Below are positions 16,758 to 27,148 of a DNA stretch of 41,755 nucleotides, piece after piece; the first letter of the stretch is position 1; each line of letters opens with the position of its first letter. Origin of the DNA: Buttiauxella warmboldiae (GTDB lineage Bacteria; Pseudomonadota; Gammaproteobacteria; Enterobacterales; Enterobacteriaceae); NCBI RefSeq assembly GCF_003818135.1, contig NZ_RPOH01000037.1:1-41755 (forward strand), written 5' to 3'. The notes under the pieces are model-generated. The model saw only the letters and a program-made list of their open reading frames with translations, was not told where the DNA came from and searched no databases. Both the position numbers and the translations under genes were made by a program.

Positions 16758-18184
16758 TATTTGCCTCCCAGCAAATCACGCGCGCCCCAGTGTGGGAAGT
16801 GGCGACGCACCAGCGCATTCAGTTCCAGCTCAAAGGTGCTAAACGCTGACGGCTCCTGATACACCTCCGCTTGCGGCTCGCGCACCATTCCGGCCCCCAC
16901 CGTCACGTTGGTCAGCCGGTCGATAAAAATCAGCCCGCCCGTCACCGGGTTTTCCTGATATTTATCCAGCACCAGCGGTTCGTCGAAGGTTAAATCCACC
17001 AGCCCGATACCGTTGAGCGGCAGGCTTTCCACCACGCGCTGCGTCAGGCTGTTAATTTCAACCTGATAGTGAATGTTATCCACGCGAGCACGCGTTTTCT
17101 TGCCCGCTACTTTAATGTCATAGCTCTGGCCCGGCACCAGCGGCTGTTCCGCCATCCACACCACGTCGACTTGCGCGCTCTGCACCGCAGGCTGTGCGTC
17201 ACCGGCATCCACCAGCAAATCGCCACGGCTGATGTCGATTTCATCTTTTAGCACCAGCGTAATAGCCTCGCCCGCGGCGGCCTGCGGCAAATCCCCATCG
17301 AAAGTGACGATTCGCGCAATAGTTGACTCAACGCCCGACGGCAGCACTTTCACGCGCTGCCCGACGTTCACCACCCCAGACGCCAGCGTTCCCGCATAGC
17401 CACGGAAATCAAGATTCGGACGGTTCACATACTGCACCGGGAAGCGCATCGGCTGTTGTTCAACAATACGTTTTACTTCCACCGTTTCGAGCAGCTCAAG
17501 CAACGTTGGGCCGGTATACCACGGCATACTCACACTTTGCGTTGCGACGTTGTCGCCCTCAAGGGCGGAAAGCGGCACAAAGCGAATATCCAGATCCGAC
17601 GGCAGCTGCTCAGCGAAAGCCAGGTAATCCTGTTTGATCTGCTCAAATCTGTCTTCGCTGTAGTCCACCAGATCCATTTTGTTGACCGCGACCACCAGAT
17701 GCTTGATCCCCAGCAGCGTGGAGATAAAACTGTGGCGTCGCGTTTGATCCAACACGCTTTTACGCGCGTCGATCAATAAGATCGCCAGATCGCAGGTAGA
17801 TGCACCGGTCGCCATATTCCGCGTGTACTGCTCATGCCCCGGCGTATCGGCAATAATAAATTTACGTTTTTCCGTCGAGAAGTAACGGTAAGCCACATCG
17901 ATAGTAATGCCCTGTTCGCGCTCGGCCTGCAGGCCATCCACCAGCAGGGCCAGATCCAGTTTCTCGCCCTGCGTGCCGTGGCGCTTGCTGTCGGTGTGCA
18001 GTGAAGAGAGCTGGTCTTCATAGATCTGGCGCGTGTCATGCAGCAGGCGGCCAATCAGGGTACTTTTGCCGTCATCGACGCTGCCGCAGGTCAGGAAGCG
18101 CAGCAGGCTTTTATGCTGCTGCGCGTGCAGCCAGGCTTCAACGCCGCCAAGATCGGTAATCTGTTGTGCAATAATGGTATTCAT
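16757..18184 (-). CDS. cysN: Sulfate adenylyltransferase subunit 1 (GTPase)
   Basis: GTPase subunit of ATP sulfurylase. GTP hydrolysis drives formation of APS from sulfate and ATP. 475 residues. Elongation-factor-like G motifs: G1 GSVDDGKST (about residues 34-42), G3 [12 protein letters not shown]4 NKMD. Two beta-barrel domains follow. cysD lies 9 bp upstream and cysC overlaps downstream. All three are read leftward and would be controlled by CysB. Confidence 0.98.
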   Translation of the reverse strand: MNTIIAQQITDLGGVEAWLHAQQHKSLLRFLTCGSVDDGKSTLIGRLLHDTRQIYEDQLSSLHTDSKRHGTQGEKLDLALLVDGLQAEREQGITIDVAYRYFSTEKRKFIIADTPGHEQYTRNMATGASTCDLAILLIDARKSVLDQTRRHSFISTLLGIKHLVVAVNKMDLVDYSEDRFEQIKQDYLAFAEQLPSDLDIRFVPLSALEGDNVATQSVSMPWYTGPTLLELLETVEVKRIVEQQPMRFPVQYVNRPNLDFRGYAGTLASGVVNVGQRVKVLPSGVESTIARIVTFDGDLPQAAAGEAITLVLKDEIDISRGDLLVDAGDAQPAVQSAQVDVVWMAEQPLVPGQSYDIKVAGKKTRARVDNIHYQVEINSLTQRVVESLPLNGIGLVDLTFDEPLVLDKYQENPVTGGLIFIDRLTNVTVGAGMVREPQAEVYQEPSAFSTFELELNALVRRHFPHWGARDLLGGK

Positions 18185-18193
18185 GGCGGCTCC

Positions 18194-19102
18194 TTAGAAA
18201 TAACCCTGGCGTTTTTTTAGCTCCATGGAGCCGGCCTGGTCGCGGTCAATAGCCCGCCCCTGGCGTTCACTGGTGGTTGAAACCAGCATCTCTTCGATGA
18301 TTTCCGGCAGCGTCTGGGCTGCGGACTCCACGGCGCCGGTCAGCGGCCAGCAGCCCAGAGTGCGGAAGCGCACCATTTTTTGCTCAATCACTTCGCCGGG
18401 TTGTAAATCAATACGGTCATCGTCAACCATCAACAACATGCCATCGCGTTCCAGCACCGGACGCGGGGCGGCCAGATACAACGGCACGATGTCGATATTC
18501 TCCAGGAAGATGTACTGCCAGATATCCAGCTCGGTCCAGTTTGAAAGCGGGAACACGCGAATACTCTCGCCTTTGTTAATCTGACCGTTGTAGTTATGCC
18601 ACAGTTCCGGGCGCTGGTTTTTTGGGTCCCAGCGGTGGAAGCGATCGCGGAATGAATAGATACGTTCTTTCGCTCGGGATTTTTCTTCATCGCGACGCGC
18701 GCCGCCAAAGGCGGCATCAAAACCGTATTTGCTCAGCGCCTGCTTCAGGCCCTCGGTTTTCATGATGTCGGTATGTTTGGCGCTGCCATGGACAAATGGG
18801 TTAATGCCCATCGCCACGCCTTCCGGGTTTTTATGCACCAGCAGTTCAAAACCGTAGTTCTTCGCGGTGCGGTCGCGGAAATCGTACATTTCACGGAATT
18901 TCCAGCCGGTATCCACATGCAGCAGCGGGAAGGGAAGCGACCCCGGGTAGAAGGCTTTACGAGCCAGATGCAGCATCACCGAGGAGTCTTTGCCGATGGA
19001 ATACATCATCACCGGATTGGAAAATTCGGCGGCGACCTCACGGATGATATGGATGCTTTCAGCCTCCAGCTGCCGTAAGTGAGTCAGTCGTTTTTGGTCC
19101 AT
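18194..19102 (-). CDS. cysD: Sulfate adenylyltransferase subunit 2
   Basis: Catalytic subunit of ATP sulfurylase, which adenylates sulfate to APS. 302 residues. The PP-loop [12 protein letters not shown] is at about residues 36-47, and [15 protein letters not shown] and [16 protein letters not shown] are family blocks of the PAPS-reductase/CysD fold. First gene of the cysDNC operon. Its upstream region (19103-19371) is shared with the divergent iap gene. Confidence 0.98.
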   Translation of the reverse strand: MDQKRLTHLRQLEAESIHIIREVAAEFSNPVMMYSIGKDSSVMLHLARKAFYPGSLPFPLLHVDTGWKFREMYDFRDRTAKNYGFELLVHKNPEGVAMGINPFVHGSAKHTDIMKTEGLKQALSKYGFDAAFGGARRDEEKSRAKERIYSFRDRFHRWDPKNQRPELWHNYNGQINKGESIRVFPLSNWTELDIWQYIFLENIDIVPLYLAAPRPVLERDGMLLMVDDDRIDLQPGEVIEQKMVRFRTLGCWPLTGAVESAAQTLPEIIEEMLVSTTSERQGRAIDRDQAGSMELKKRQGYF

Positions 19103-19167
19103 AACCTGCCCTTAACCGAGGTTGAGTACGGAGGGTCATGGCCCGCCGTTTAACAATTCATGTGGGG

Positions 19168-19197
19168 ACTATACGGCTGAGGTTTATTTGTTATGAA
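19168..19197 (-). promoter_or_regulatory. Candidate cysD promoter
   Basis: On the minus strand, TTCATA and TATAGT are 18 bp apart, about 65 bp before the cysD start. The poor -35 suits an activator-dependent promoter. The AT-rich DNA just upstream (19198-19240) is where CysB would bind, by analogy with E. coli. I cannot define a CysB site from the sequence alone. Confidence 0.4.
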
Positions 19198-19371
19198 ATT
19201 ACGAATTGGAATGAGTAGTTCCACAAAGGAATAACGCGCTGGCAATGCAAATCTCAAAATGTGCTTAACCAGTGAGATAGCTGGACTTTCAGAGCAATTG
19301 AAATTGTGTAACGTCCATCACAGTTTCATACTATGGAGGCAAAATTTTTCCTGGTTGAAAGGACCTCCACT

Positions 19372-20412
19372 ATGTTTTCCGCATTGCGCCACTCGTTAAC
19401 CTGCCTGGCGCTAAGCATTTGCTGTACCCTGCCTGCTTACGCAAGCGCCGCGCCCATGGGCAGTATTGCCAGCCAACAAACGCGCCACATTGCCACGGTA
19501 TTCCCGGGGCGCATGACGGGGAGTCCCTCAGAAATGCTGGCGGCAGATTACCTCAAACAACAATTTAGCCAGCTTGGCTACCAAAGCGATATTCGCCGTT
19601 TTAACACGCGCTATTTGTACACCACCAAAGAGGGTCATCAAAGCTGGCATAACGTCAGCGCCAGTTCCGTGATTGCCGCGCGCGAAGGGATTGAACCGCA
19701 ACAAATCATTATCATGGCGCATCTCGACACTTACTCACCGCTCAGCGATAACGATGTGAATAACAATCTCGGCGGGTTAACGCTGCAAGGCGTGGATGAT
19801 AATGCCTCTGGCCTCGGCGTAATGCTTGAACTGGCGGCGCGCCTGAAAGATATTCCCACGCGCTACGGCATCCGTTTTATCGCCACCAGCGGCGAAGAGA
19901 TTGGTACTTTGGGCGCGGAAGATATTCTCAAACGCATGAGTGCGAGCGAGAAGAAAAACACGCTGCTGGTGATCAATCTCGACAACTTAATCGTCGGCGA
20001 CAAACTCTATTTCAACAGCGGGAAATCAACGCCAGCAGCGGTAAGCAAACTGACACGCGATCGTGCATTGGCGCTGGCGCGCCAGCTAAATATTAAGGCT
20101 GCAACCAATCCGGGGCTCAATGCCAACTATCCGAAAGGAACCGGTTGTTGTAACGATGCTGAGGTATTCGATAAGGCCGGCATTCCCGTGCTTTCAGTTG
20201 AAGCAACCAACTGGTCTCTGGGCAAGAAAGATGGCTATCAGCAGCGGGCGAAGAGCAAAGCCTTCCCGGAAGGAACAAGCTGGCATAACGCTTTGATTGA
20301 TAATCAACAGTACCTGGATAAATGGTTGCCGCATCGCCTCGAAAAGCGCAGCCATGACGTGGTGCGGGTGATGCTGCCGCTGGTGAAAGAGCTGGCGAAG
20401 GCGGGGAAATAA
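19372..20412 (+). CDS. iap: Aminopeptidase Iap (M28-type, alkaline phosphatase isozyme conversion)
   Basis: Exported zinc aminopeptidase that trims the N-terminal Arg of alkaline phosphatase in E. coli. 346 residues. The signal peptide MFSALRHSLTCLALSICC continues to a likely cleavage site at AYASA-AP. M28 metal ligands are visible: His of MAHLDTYSP, Asp of GVDDNASG, Glu-Glu-type SGEEIGTLGAED, Asp of NLDNLIVGD. GTGCCNDAEVFDKAG and TSWHN lie near the end. The ATG at 19372 was chosen because it gives a clean signal peptide, matches E. coli and has AAGGA upstream. An earlier ATG adds 13 unlikely residues. In E. coli the first CRISPR array was described downstream of this gene. Confidence 0.95.
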   Translation: MFSALRHSLTCLALSICCTLPAYASAAPMGSIASQQTRHIATVFPGRMTGSPSEMLAADYLKQQFSQLGYQSDIRRFNTRYLYTTKEGHQSWHNVSASSVIAAREGIEPQQIIIMAHLDTYSPLSDNDVNNNLGGLTLQGVDDNASGLGVMLELAARLKDIPTRYGIRFIATSGEEIGTLGAEDILKRMSASEKKNTLLVINLDNLIVGDKLYFNSGKSTPAAVSKLTRDRALALARQLNIKAATNPGLNANYPKGTGCCNDAEVFDKAGIPVLSVEATNWSLGKKDGYQQRAKSKAFPEGTSWHNALIDNQQYLDKWLPHRLEKRSHDVVRVMLPLVKELAKAGK

Positions 20413-20648
20413 TCAACGGTTTCTTCGTTAATGTAAAAACTGAAGTACAAATACTCCGGCGATTCGTTTAATTCAGCTAACTCCCGTTGGCTCACAAAAG
20501 CAGAAGATCAGTTTTTGTCGGGGGCCAACGGTAAGCGCCATCTACCATTTACCCTGGTTGTGTCGGATGGTGCTGCCGCTTATACGAATGGCGAAAAAGA
20601 TTCGACATTGGCCTCATGATTATATCCATGGAAGCCAGCTTATCCCTT
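20413..20648. other. Non-coding stretch between iap and the lone CRISPR repeat
   Basis: No gene is supported here. Base composition resembles the surrounding genome more than the AT-rich DNA to the right. No second repeat copy, cas gene fragment or clear iap terminator can be seen. A short antisense frame near 20413-20495 reads into the iap gene and is not convincing. Confidence 0.5.
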
Positions 20649-20677
20649 CGGTTTATCCCCGCTGGCGCGGGGAACAC
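20649..20677 (-). CRISPR. Solitary type I-E CRISPR repeat
   Basis: One complete 29-base repeat of the enteric I-E type: CGGTTTATCCCCGC followed by TGGCGCGGGGAACAC, with the usual palindromic CCCCGC/GCGGGG core. It equals the Salmonella/Enterobacter form of the repeat. No second repeat lies within hundreds of bases on either side, so there is no spacer left. AT-rich DNA ending in ...GTTTTAGA abuts the repeat on its right (minus-strand upstream), as a leader does. The position between iap and cysH is the classical E. coli I-E locus. Confidence 0.85.
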
Positions 20678-21134
20678 TCTAAAACTATATAACTGATCTA
20701 TAAGAATTTTTTTCGCATCAGAAAAGCTACCAATTTTCCCATCTTTTTAAAGAACTCTAACTCATTGAATTCTTAGAGAGTAAAACTATTCAATACCTGA
20801 AAAAATGAATTCACCAACACTTTACTATTTCCGTGGCAAAAATTATTCAAGAAAATGGGAAATAATCGTGGATACTTTCTTCCCACACCATAGTCCCTGT
20901 AGCGTTGTCCTTTAGCTAAAAATCCGCCCATGACAAATAATTAACAATTTTGAATCCATATCCTTACAACTTCAATTAATCTTCAGGAAACGAAAAATGA
21001 AGCCTTATGCTTCATATAAGATTTTTAAATAACAAGCGGTTAAAAATAATAAATAAAACACATGAATATAATTTATGTTATTTAAAAAATGAAAAATGGA
21101 GTTAGGTGGTGAGACAATCTTATAGTAAATAAAT
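20678..21134. other. AT-rich leader remnant and non-coding DNA where cas genes would lie
   Basis: About 450 bases, strongly AT-rich, with no reading frame of useful length. The first 60-100 bases beside the repeat probably represent the CRISPR leader. The rest has lost any recognisable cas content. It includes runs such as ATAATAAATAAAACAC and a GTTATTTAAAAAATG stretch. No Cas1, Cas2 or Cascade fragment could be read in any frame by eye. Confidence 0.5.
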
Positions 21135-21157
21135 AGGTTGAGCCGCTAACTCAACCT
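21135..21157 (-). terminator. Terminator of cysJIH
   Basis: An 8-bp stem AGGTTGAG / CTCAACCT with a 7-nt loop lies 12 bp past the cysH stop. On the minus strand it is followed by ATTTATTTAC, and on the plus strand by TATTTTT, so it may work both ways. Confidence 0.7.
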
Positions 21158-21169
21158 TATTTTTAAAAC

Positions 21170-21904
21170 TCAACCTTCGTGCAAACCGCACTCGCGTTTC
21201 AGGCCGAAGAAGCGGGTTTCTTCTTCCGCCATACCTTCTTCCCATTTCCGCGTAGTGTGAGTGTCGCCTACTGAAAGGTAGCCTTGATCCCACAACGGGT
21301 GATATTTCAGGCCGTTGGCAGTGAGATACTGGTAAACCTGGCGGTTATCCCAGTCGATGATCGGCAGAATTTTAAACACTTCGCGCTGAATCGCCAGCAC
21401 CGGTAAATTCGCCCGGCTACCGGACTGTTCGCGCCGCAGGCCAGCAAACCAGGTTTGCCCGTTAAGTTCGCGCAGCGCACGGTTCATCGGCTCGACCTTG
21501 TTGATGTCATTGTATTTTTCAATGCCTTCAACGCCCTGTTCCCACAGCTTGCCGTAACGCGCTTCCTGCCACGCCGCACTTTCCTGCGCGCTAAACACTT
21601 TCAGGTTCAGCTTCAGATTGTCGGTTAGCTCATCGATAAACCGGTAGGTTTCCGGGAACAGGTAGCCGGTGTCGGTGAGAATAACCGGAATATCCGGAAA
21701 CTGTTGAGTCACCAGATGCAGGCTTACCGCCGCCTGAATACCGAAGCTTGAAGAGAGTACGAACTCCCCCGGAAGATTATCCAGCGACCACGCCACACGC
21801 TGCTGCGCGGTGAGTTTTTCGAGCTGGCTGTTGACCTCGGCCAGCGCCATCACGCGCTCAACTTTTGGCAATTCATTCAGCGCTTTTAGATCGAGTACCG
21901 ACAT
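21170..21904 (-). CDS. cysH: Phosphoadenosine phosphosulfate (PAPS) reductase
   Basis: Thioredoxin-dependent reduction of PAPS to sulfite and PAP. 244 residues, as in E. coli. The PP-loop-like [14 protein letters not shown] is at about residues 51-64, [12 protein letters not shown] and [13 protein letters not shown] are substrate-binding blocks, and the C-terminal ECGLHEG carries the catalytic Cys (about 239). Only this Cys is present, without the extra pairs of APS reductases, so it is a PAPS-type enzyme. That agrees with cysC being present. Last gene of cysJIH, separated from cysI by a 73-bp gap holding an inverted repeat. Confidence 0.98.
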   Translation of the reverse strand: MSVLDLKALNELPKVERVMALAEVNSQLEKLTAQQRVAWSLDNLPGEFVLSSSFGIQAAVSLHLVTQQFPDIPVILTDTGYLFPETYRFIDELTDNLKLNLKVFSAQESAAWQEARYGKLWEQGVEGIEKYNDINKVEPMNRALRELNGQTWFAGLRREQSGSRANLPVLAIQREVFKILPIIDWDNRQVYQYLTANGLKYHPLWDQGYLSVGDTHTTRKWEEGMAEEETRFFGLKRECGLHEG

Positions 21905-21926
21905 ACGTGCCTCGCTTTGTTAATGT

Positions 21927-21973
21927 TTCCCTCACCCCGACCCTCTCCCACAGGAGAAGATTAGGGTGAGGGG
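21927..21973. repeat. Inverted repeat (REP-like) between cysI and cysH
   Basis: CCCTCACCC (21929-21937) and GGGTGAGGG (21964-21972) face each other around a CTCTCCCACAGGAGAAG centre that can itself fold. Elements of this form are scattered between genes in enteric genomes, so it is probably a REP/palindromic unit. Lying inside an operon, it could affect mRNA stability between cysI and cysH. Confidence 0.7.
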
Positions 21974-21977
21974 AAAA

Positions 21978-23690
21978 TTAGTCCCAAAAATCACGCGCAG
22001 GATCGAGCACCGGACGAATAATCCCGACCCGGATGGTGAAATCGCCAAAGCCTTCATCCGCTTCACGCTCTTGCGACCAGCGCCCCACCAGTTCATCAAT
22101 AGAGGCCAGAATTTCCGGCTCGGTGATATTTTCACGGTACATCCGCGGAATACGCGTGCCGATACGGTTGCCGCCGATGTGCAGGTTGTAGCGCCCAGGC
22201 GCCTTACCGACCAGGCCGATTTCTGCCAACAGCGCGCGCCCACAGCCGTTCGGGCAGCCGGTTACGCGCGTGACGATGTGTTCATCGGGCAGATGGTGTT
22301 TTTCCAGCACGGCTTCCACTTTAGTCACAAACTGCGGCAGGAAACGTTCTGCTTCCGCCATCGCCAGCGGGCAAGTCGGGAATGCTACGCACGCCATCGA
22401 GTTTTCGCGCTGCGGTTTTACCGCGTCCATCAGGCCGCTTTCTCTGGCAATCTTCTCGATTGCGGCTTTCTCGCTTGCCGGAACGCCCGCCACGATCAGG
22501 TTCTGATTGGCGGTCAGGCGGAAATCGCCCTGGTGGATCTTTGCGATCTCCAGCAGGCCAGTTTTCAATGAGCGACCCGGGTAGTCGAGAATACGGCCAT
22601 TTTCGATAAACAGCGTCAGATGCCATTTGTCGTCGATGCCTTTTACCCAACCAATTCTGTCGCCGCGTCCGGTAAATTCATACGGGCGAATCGGCTCGAA
22701 TTTGATGCCCGCACGGCGCTCAACTTCCGCTTTGAACACCTCAACGCCAACGCGCTCAAGGGTATATTTGGTTTTGGCATTTTTACGATCGGTACGGTTG
22801 CCCCAGTCACGCTGCGTGGTAACCACGGCTTCCGCAACGGCCAGCGTGTGCTCCAACGGAATGTAGCCAAACTCGCTCGCGGTGCGGGCGTAAGTCGCTT
22901 TATTACCGTGCTCAATTGACAAGCCACCGCCCACCAGCAGGTTGAAGCCCACCAGCTTGCCGTCTTTGGCGATCGCGATGAAGTTCATATCGTTGGCATG
23001 CAGATCGACATCGTTCTGCGGCGGCACCACCACCGTGGTTTTAAACTTACGCGGCAGATACGTTTCGCCAAGGATCGGCTCTTCGTCCGTGGTCGCAACT
23101 TTCTCTTGATCCCACCAGATCTCCGCGTAAGCACGCGTGCGCGGCAACAGATGTTCAGAAAGTTTTTTCGCCCACTCGTAGGCTTCCTGGTGCAGCTCGG
23201 ACTCCACCGGGTTGGACGTACAAAGCACGTTACGGTTGACGTCGTTGGCGGTTGCCAGCGCGTCCAGCCCCACTTCATGCAGCATTTCGTGGGCCGGTTT
23301 GACGTTCCTTTTCAGAATGCCGTGGAACTGAAAGGTCTGACGGTTGGTCAGGCGAATGCTGCCGTAAATCGTTTTGTCTGCAGCGAACTTATCAATCGCA
23401 CGCCATTGCTCGGTGGTAATAATTCCACCCGGCAGGCGGCAGCGCAGCATCATGGCGTGGCGCGGCTCAAGCTTTTGCTCCGCACGTTCAGCACGAATAT
23501 CACGGTCATCCTGCTGATACATGCCGTGGAAGCGAATCAGCAGGAAGTTGTCGCCGCGGAAGCCCCCGGTCAGCCCGTCCTGCAAATCTTCTTTGATGGT
23601 GCCGCGCAGGTAGTTACTTTCGCGTTTCAGGCGCTCGGCATCGCTCAATTTGCCTTCGACCACTAATGGTCCTGGGTGTTTTTCGCTCAT
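21978..23690 (-). CDS. cysI: Sulfite reductase (NADPH) hemoprotein beta subunit
   Basis: Reduces sulfite to sulfide by six electrons, using siroheme coupled to a 4Fe-4S cluster and electrons from CysJ. 570 residues. The N-terminal sulfite-reductase repeat has [10 protein letters not shown] and MLRCRLPGG. The cluster/siroheme cysteines are in [13 protein letters not shown] (about 434 and 440 by E. coli numbering) and [14 protein letters not shown] (about 479 and 483). The start overlaps the cysJ stop by one base (TAATG). Confidence 0.98.
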   Translation of the reverse strand: MSEKHPGPLVVEGKLSDAERLKRESNYLRGTIKEDLQDGLTGGFRGDNFLLIRFHGMYQQDDRDIRAERAEQKLEPRHAMMLRCRLPGGIITTEQWRAIDKFAADKTIYGSIRLTNRQTFQFHGILKRNVKPAHEMLHEVGLDALATANDVNRNVLCTSNPVESELHQEAYEWAKKLSEHLLPRTRAYAEIWWDQEKVATTDEEPILGETYLPRKFKTTVVVPPQNDVDLHANDMNFIAIAKDGKLVGFNLLVGGGLSIEHGNKATYARTASEFGYIPLEHTLAVAEAVVTTQRDWGNRTDRKNAKTKYTLERVGVEVFKAEVERRAGIKFEPIRPYEFTGRGDRIGWVKGIDDKWHLTLFIENGRILDYPGRSLKTGLLEIAKIHQGDFRLTANQNLIVAGVPASEKAAIEKIARESGLMDAVKPQRENSMACVAFPTCPLAMAEAERFLPQFVTKVEAVLEKHHLPDEHIVTRVTGCPNGCGRALLAEIGLVGKAPGRYNLHIGGNRIGTRIPRMYRENITEPEILASIDELVGRWSQEREADEGFGDFTIRVGIIRPVLDPARDFWD

Positions 23691-25495
23691 TAGTAGACAT
23701 CTCGCTGATAACGGCGCTCAACGCGCAGCTCACTTAAAAATTCATCGGCCGAATCGAGGTCCATACCACCGAATTCGGCTACCACTTCCAGTAATGCCTG
23801 CTCTACGTCTTTTGCCATGCGATTGGCATCGCCACAGACATAAATGTGGGCACCTTCATTAATCCAGTTCCACAGTTCCGCGCCTTTTTCGCGCAGTTTA
23901 TCTTGTACGTATATTTTATGTTGCTGGTCGCGGGACCAGGCGAGATCGATGTTGGTCAGCAAGCCGTCTTTGACGTAACGCTGCCATTCAACCTGATAGA
24001 GGAAGTCATCAGTAAAGTGCGGGTTGCCGAAGAACAGCCAGTTCTTACCGCTTGCCCCGTCGTTTTCACGCTGCTGCATAAAGGCGCGGAATGGCGCAAT
24101 ACCGGTGCCTGGGCCAATCATGATAACCGGGGCTTCCGGGTTGGCTGGCAGGCGGAAGTTGTCGTTATGTTCAATGAACACGCGCACTTCGCCGTCTTCT
24201 TCCAGGCGATCGGCCAGGAAGCCCGATGCACCGCCCGTACGCGCGCGGCCTTCGATGTCGTAACGCACCACGCCAACCGTAATGTGCACTTCCGTTTCGG
24301 CTTCCGCCTGGGAAGAAGCGATGGAGTACAGGCGCGGCGTCAGCGGGCGCAGTAAATCAATCAGTTGTTCGGCGGTTAATTCATCCGGAGCGTAACGCAC
24401 CATGTCGACAATCGGTGTGTTCTGGGCAAAGTGTTGCAGCTTGGTTTTATCGCCAACCAAATCCAGCAGCGCCGCATTGCGCGTGATTTGCGCGTATTTC
24501 TCAACGATGTTGGCGGTGTTGATGGTCAGCTCGAAATGCCATTCCAGCGCTTCGCTTAACGGCAGCGTTTTGCCATCGACGGTGACGCTTTCGTCACCTT
24601 TCAGCCACAGCAATTCGACCAGTTCTTTCACCAGCGCCGGATCGTTTTGATACCAGACACCCAGCGCATCGCCAGGCTGGTAGCGCAGGCCGGAATCACC
24701 AAGGTCAATTTCAATATGGCGCACGTCTTTTTCAGAATCACGACCGGTGATTTTCTGATTAACCGCAAGCGTTGCGGTTAACGGCGCTTCTTTGGTATAG
24801 GGGCTTGAGAAAATTTCGTTCACCGCACCCGTGGCGGTTACGGCCGCCTGTGCCGGGGTTTCTGCCGGAATGCGAGATTTCAGCACTTCGACAATTTTAG
24901 CCCGCCATTCAGCCGCGGCAGGCTGGAACTCAACGTCGGTATCTACGCGCTCAAGAAGGCGTTCGCCGCCCAGCTCCGCCAGTTTGCTGTCAAAATCTTT
25001 ACCGGACTGGCAGAAGAACTCATATGAGGTATCACCCAGGCTGAATACGGCAAAGGCGGTGGCCGTGAGTTTTGGCGCTTTTTTCGAGAACAGGAATTTG
25101 TGCAACGCCACAGCTTCTTCAGGCGGTTCGCCCTCGCCTTGCGTGGAGGTCACCACAATCAGCAGTTTTTCCTGGGCAATTTGTTTGAATTTATAGTCGC
25201 CCGCGTTCACCAGGTTAACGTTCAGCTTTGCTGCCAGCAAATCATCGCGTAATTGTTCGCTCACGCGACGTGCGTTACCGGTCTGGGATGCAGAAATCAA
25301 CGTAATCACCGGTGCTTCAGCCGCAGCTGGCAGCATTTGTGCAACGTTACCCGGTTGTTGATTAATCATTCCCCAGAAATAGCCCGATAGCCAGGCCAGT
25401 TGAGTCTGCGAGAAATCAGTTGTCGCCGCCTGGAGGCGTGCCAGTTGCTCCGGGGTCAGCGGCAGCAAAGCGGTCGGTGGGGCCTGAGTCGTCAT
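23690..25495 (-). CDS. cysJ: Sulfite reductase (NADPH) flavoprotein alpha subunit
   Basis: Passes electrons from NADPH through FAD and FMN to CysI. 601 residues. The flavodoxin-like FMN domain has [10 protein letters not shown] (about 70-79) and [13 protein letters not shown]. The FAD domain has RLYSIASS and GGASGFLAD. The NADPH domain has [18 protein letters not shown] and [14 protein letters not shown], ending RRYQRDVY as in E. coli. I placed the start at [13 protein letters not shown] to match E. coli. A longer in-frame extension of 27 residues lies in the promoter region and is unlikely to be translated. First gene of the cysJIH operon. Confidence 0.97.
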   Translation of the reverse strand: MTTQAPPTALLPLTPEQLARLQAATTDFSQTQLAWLSGYFWGMINQQPGNVAQMLPAAAEAPVITLISASQTGNARRVSEQLRDDLLAAKLNVNLVNAGDYKFKQIAQEKLLIVVTSTQGEGEPPEEAVALHKFLFSKKAPKLTATAFAVFSLGDTSYEFFCQSGKDFDSKLAELGGERLLERVDTDVEFQPAAAEWRAKIVEVLKSRIPAETPAQAAVTATGAVNEIFSSPYTKEAPLTATLAVNQKITGRDSEKDVRHIEIDLGDSGLRYQPGDALGVWYQNDPALVKELVELLWLKGDESVTVDGKTLPLSEALEWHFELTINTANIVEKYAQITRNAALLDLVGDKTKLQHFAQNTPIVDMVRYAPDELTAEQLIDLLRPLTPRLYSIASSQAEAETEVHITVGVVRYDIEGRARTGGASGFLADRLEEDGEVRVFIEHNDNFRLPANPEAPVIMIGPGTGIAPFRAFMQQRENDGASGKNWLFFGNPHFTDDFLYQVEWQRYVKDGLLTNIDLAWSRDQQHKIYVQDKLREKGAELWNWINEGAHIYVCGDANRMAKDVEQALLEVVAEFGGMDLDSADEFLSELRVERRYQRDVY

Positions 25496-25799
25496 GCGTT
25501 TTGGGTTCCAGTAGCAAAGGTCCGTTTTCAGGAATAAACGGCAATAAGGTAAGGTTAACCAGAGCGATAGTAACAATTAAAGAAGGGATAGAAATAACAA
25601 ATAACCAAAAGGACTAATCGCTTTTACGGGTAATCCATAACGTTAAAAGTGGTTATATAAGCCATTGAAAAATAAAATATAAAATCAAGAATAGCCTGGA
25701 GAATGGGGGGTTTACGCAGCGCGCATGATTTAAGTTAATGCGCAAAATAGTGGATTCCGGTACTATGCGGCGGTTTTTCGCCCTACAGAGAATACAATA
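25496..25799. promoter_or_regulatory. Divergent cysJ-queD regulatory region
   Basis: A 304-base gap without a gene. On the cysJ side, a TACTAT -10-like element (complement of 25567-25572) follows AT-rich DNA (25573-25640) resembling the E. coli cysJ upstream region, where CysB binds. On the queD side, the stretch 25655-25800 is AT-rich at first, then reads into the queD start. No obvious riboswitch or terminator was found. Assignment of CysB control rests on knowledge of E. coli. Confidence 0.45.
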
Positions 25800-26159
25800 A
25801 TGACCACCACCCTGTTTAAAGATTTTACCTTCGAAGCCGCCCACCATCTGCCGCACGTGCCGGAAGGCCACAAATGCGGTCGCCTGCACGGACATTCTTT
25901 TATGGTGCGTCTGGAAATCACCGGCGAGGTTGATCCTTATACCGGCTGGATTATGGATTTTTCCGAGCTAAAAGCGGCGTTTAAACCGATATATGACAGG
26001 CTCGATCATTACTATCTGAATGATATTCCAGGGCTTGAGAATCCTACCAGCGAAGTGCTGGCAAAATGGATTTGGGACCAAATGAAGCCGATTGTGCCGC
26101 TGCTAAGCGCGGTGATGGTGAAAGAGACCTGTACCGCCGGCTGCGTGTATAAAGGTTAA
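25800..26159 (+). CDS. queD: 6-carboxy-5,6,7,8-tetrahydropterin synthase
   Basis: Converts 7,8-dihydroneopterin triphosphate to 6-carboxytetrahydropterin in the queuosine and deazapurine pathway. 119 residues. Zinc ligands are His15 (FEAAHH), His30 and His32 (RLHGHSF), and the catalytic Cys26 is in HKCGR. ETCTAGC lies near the end. It is convergent with queE, which carries out the next step, across a shared terminator. Confidence 0.97.
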   Translation: MTTTLFKDFTFEAAHHLPHVPEGHKCGRLHGHSFMVRLEITGEVDPYTGWIMDFSELKAAFKPIYDRLDHYYLNDIPGLENPTSEVLAKWIWDQMKPIVPLLSAVMVKETCTAGCVYKG

Positions 26160-26173
26160 AAAGTTAAAAGGTT

Positions 26174-26201
26174 AAAAAAGGCACCGTCGAAGTGCCTTTT
26201 T
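26174..26201. terminator. Bidirectional queD/queE terminator
   Basis: AAAAGGCAC / GTGCCTTTT (7-nt loop) is flanked by A-runs on the left and T-runs on the right, so it can stop both convergent genes. Confidence 0.9.
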
Positions 26202-26205
26202 GCTT

Positions 26206-26877
26206 TTAAGCGATATTCAAATATTTGTGCGTTTGCATCGAAAGCCGCCAGTTGCGGGCGATACAGGTTTCAATGCACAGACGCGTGGCGTCTTCTTTCT
26301 GGCTGATAGGCTGGAGCGCAATTACCCGCTTTTTATCATCTACTAACGTCGCCAGCAGTTCATCCAGCGCTTCAATATCCCGCATCCGTCCAACCGGGTG
26401 TTTAATTTCATCCGCGCGTTCTAACGCCTGAGAAAGCACGTCGTAACCGCCACGCATATTCACCTTCGGGGAAACGGTGACCCAGGTGCCCGCGGTGCAG
26501 CGCACTTCGTGGGTACCGCTGGTTTCAATCTGGCAGCTATAGCCGTGGTGCTCAAACAGCGAGGTTAACGGCGTGAGATCGTGAATGCACGGTTCGCCGC
26601 CGGTAATCACCACGTGGCGTGCGGTGTAATCCTGGCGCTGGAAAATAGCCAACAGATCTTCCGCAGTTGCGCTGCCCCATTTATCGCTTTCTTTGGTTTT
26701 CGCCAGAATGCTGAACAGAGAGACTTCACGATCCGCGAGTTTATCCCAGGTGTGTTTGGTATCGCACCACGCGCAGCCCACCGGGCAGCCCTGCAGGCGA
26801 ATAAAAATGGCGGGCACACCGGTAAAATAGCCCTCCCCTTGCAGGGTCTGGAACATCTCGTTAATCGGATACTGCAT
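26206..26877 (-). CDS. queE: 7-carboxy-7-deazaguanine synthase
   Basis: Radical-SAM enzyme that rearranges 6-carboxytetrahydropterin to 7-carboxy-7-deazaguanine. 223 residues with the CxxxCxxC cluster motif CPVGCAWC (about 31-38), then VVITGGEPCIHDL and ETSGTHEV. The start MQYPINEMFQTLQGEGYF was chosen to match E. coli QueE. The longer upstream frame adds 21 implausible residues. In E. coli this protein also moonlights in division control, which cannot be judged here. Confidence 0.97.
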   Translation of the reverse strand: MQYPINEMFQTLQGEGYFTGVPAIFIRLQGCPVGCAWCDTKHTWDKLADREVSLFSILAKTKESDKWGSATAEDLLAIFQRQDYTARHVVITGGEPCIHDLTPLTSLFEHHGYSCQIETSGTHEVRCTAGTWVTVSPKVNMRGGYDVLSQALERADEIKHPVGRMRDIEALDELLATLVDDKKRVIALQPISQKEDATRLCIETCIARNWRLSMQTHKYLNIA

Positions 26878-27148
26878 AGTCATCTCAAAATAGGTGTAAA
26901 ACGTAATTATCGCAGAAGTCACGGTGGAGGTCATGCGCAACGCGGCTGCTGCGGCATATGTTCTGAAATAAGCGCTTTATCCGTGTCCGATCCCCCTTCG
27001 TCACAGCAGGTTATAGTGCTTACCATCACAACATTTGGACTTCTCCTGCTCCGATGCCGCCAGGATTGATCATCGTCATCATTCTGCGGTCCCCAGCCTC
27101 TTAGCATCCCCCCTGAATTCCCCTCACAATCACATAAGGAAGTGAAAA

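Noticed and set aside
20413-20495. Antisense frame (SQRELAELNESPEYLYF...) downstream of and into iap
   Set aside because: It depends on a GTG start, has no Shine-Dalgarno and is preceded by stops. Its C-terminal half is only the reverse strand of iap. No family recognised.
26581-27069. Long plus-strand frame over queE
   Set aside because: Lies antisense to the well-supported queE gene, with Cys/His-rich sequence typical of shadow frames.
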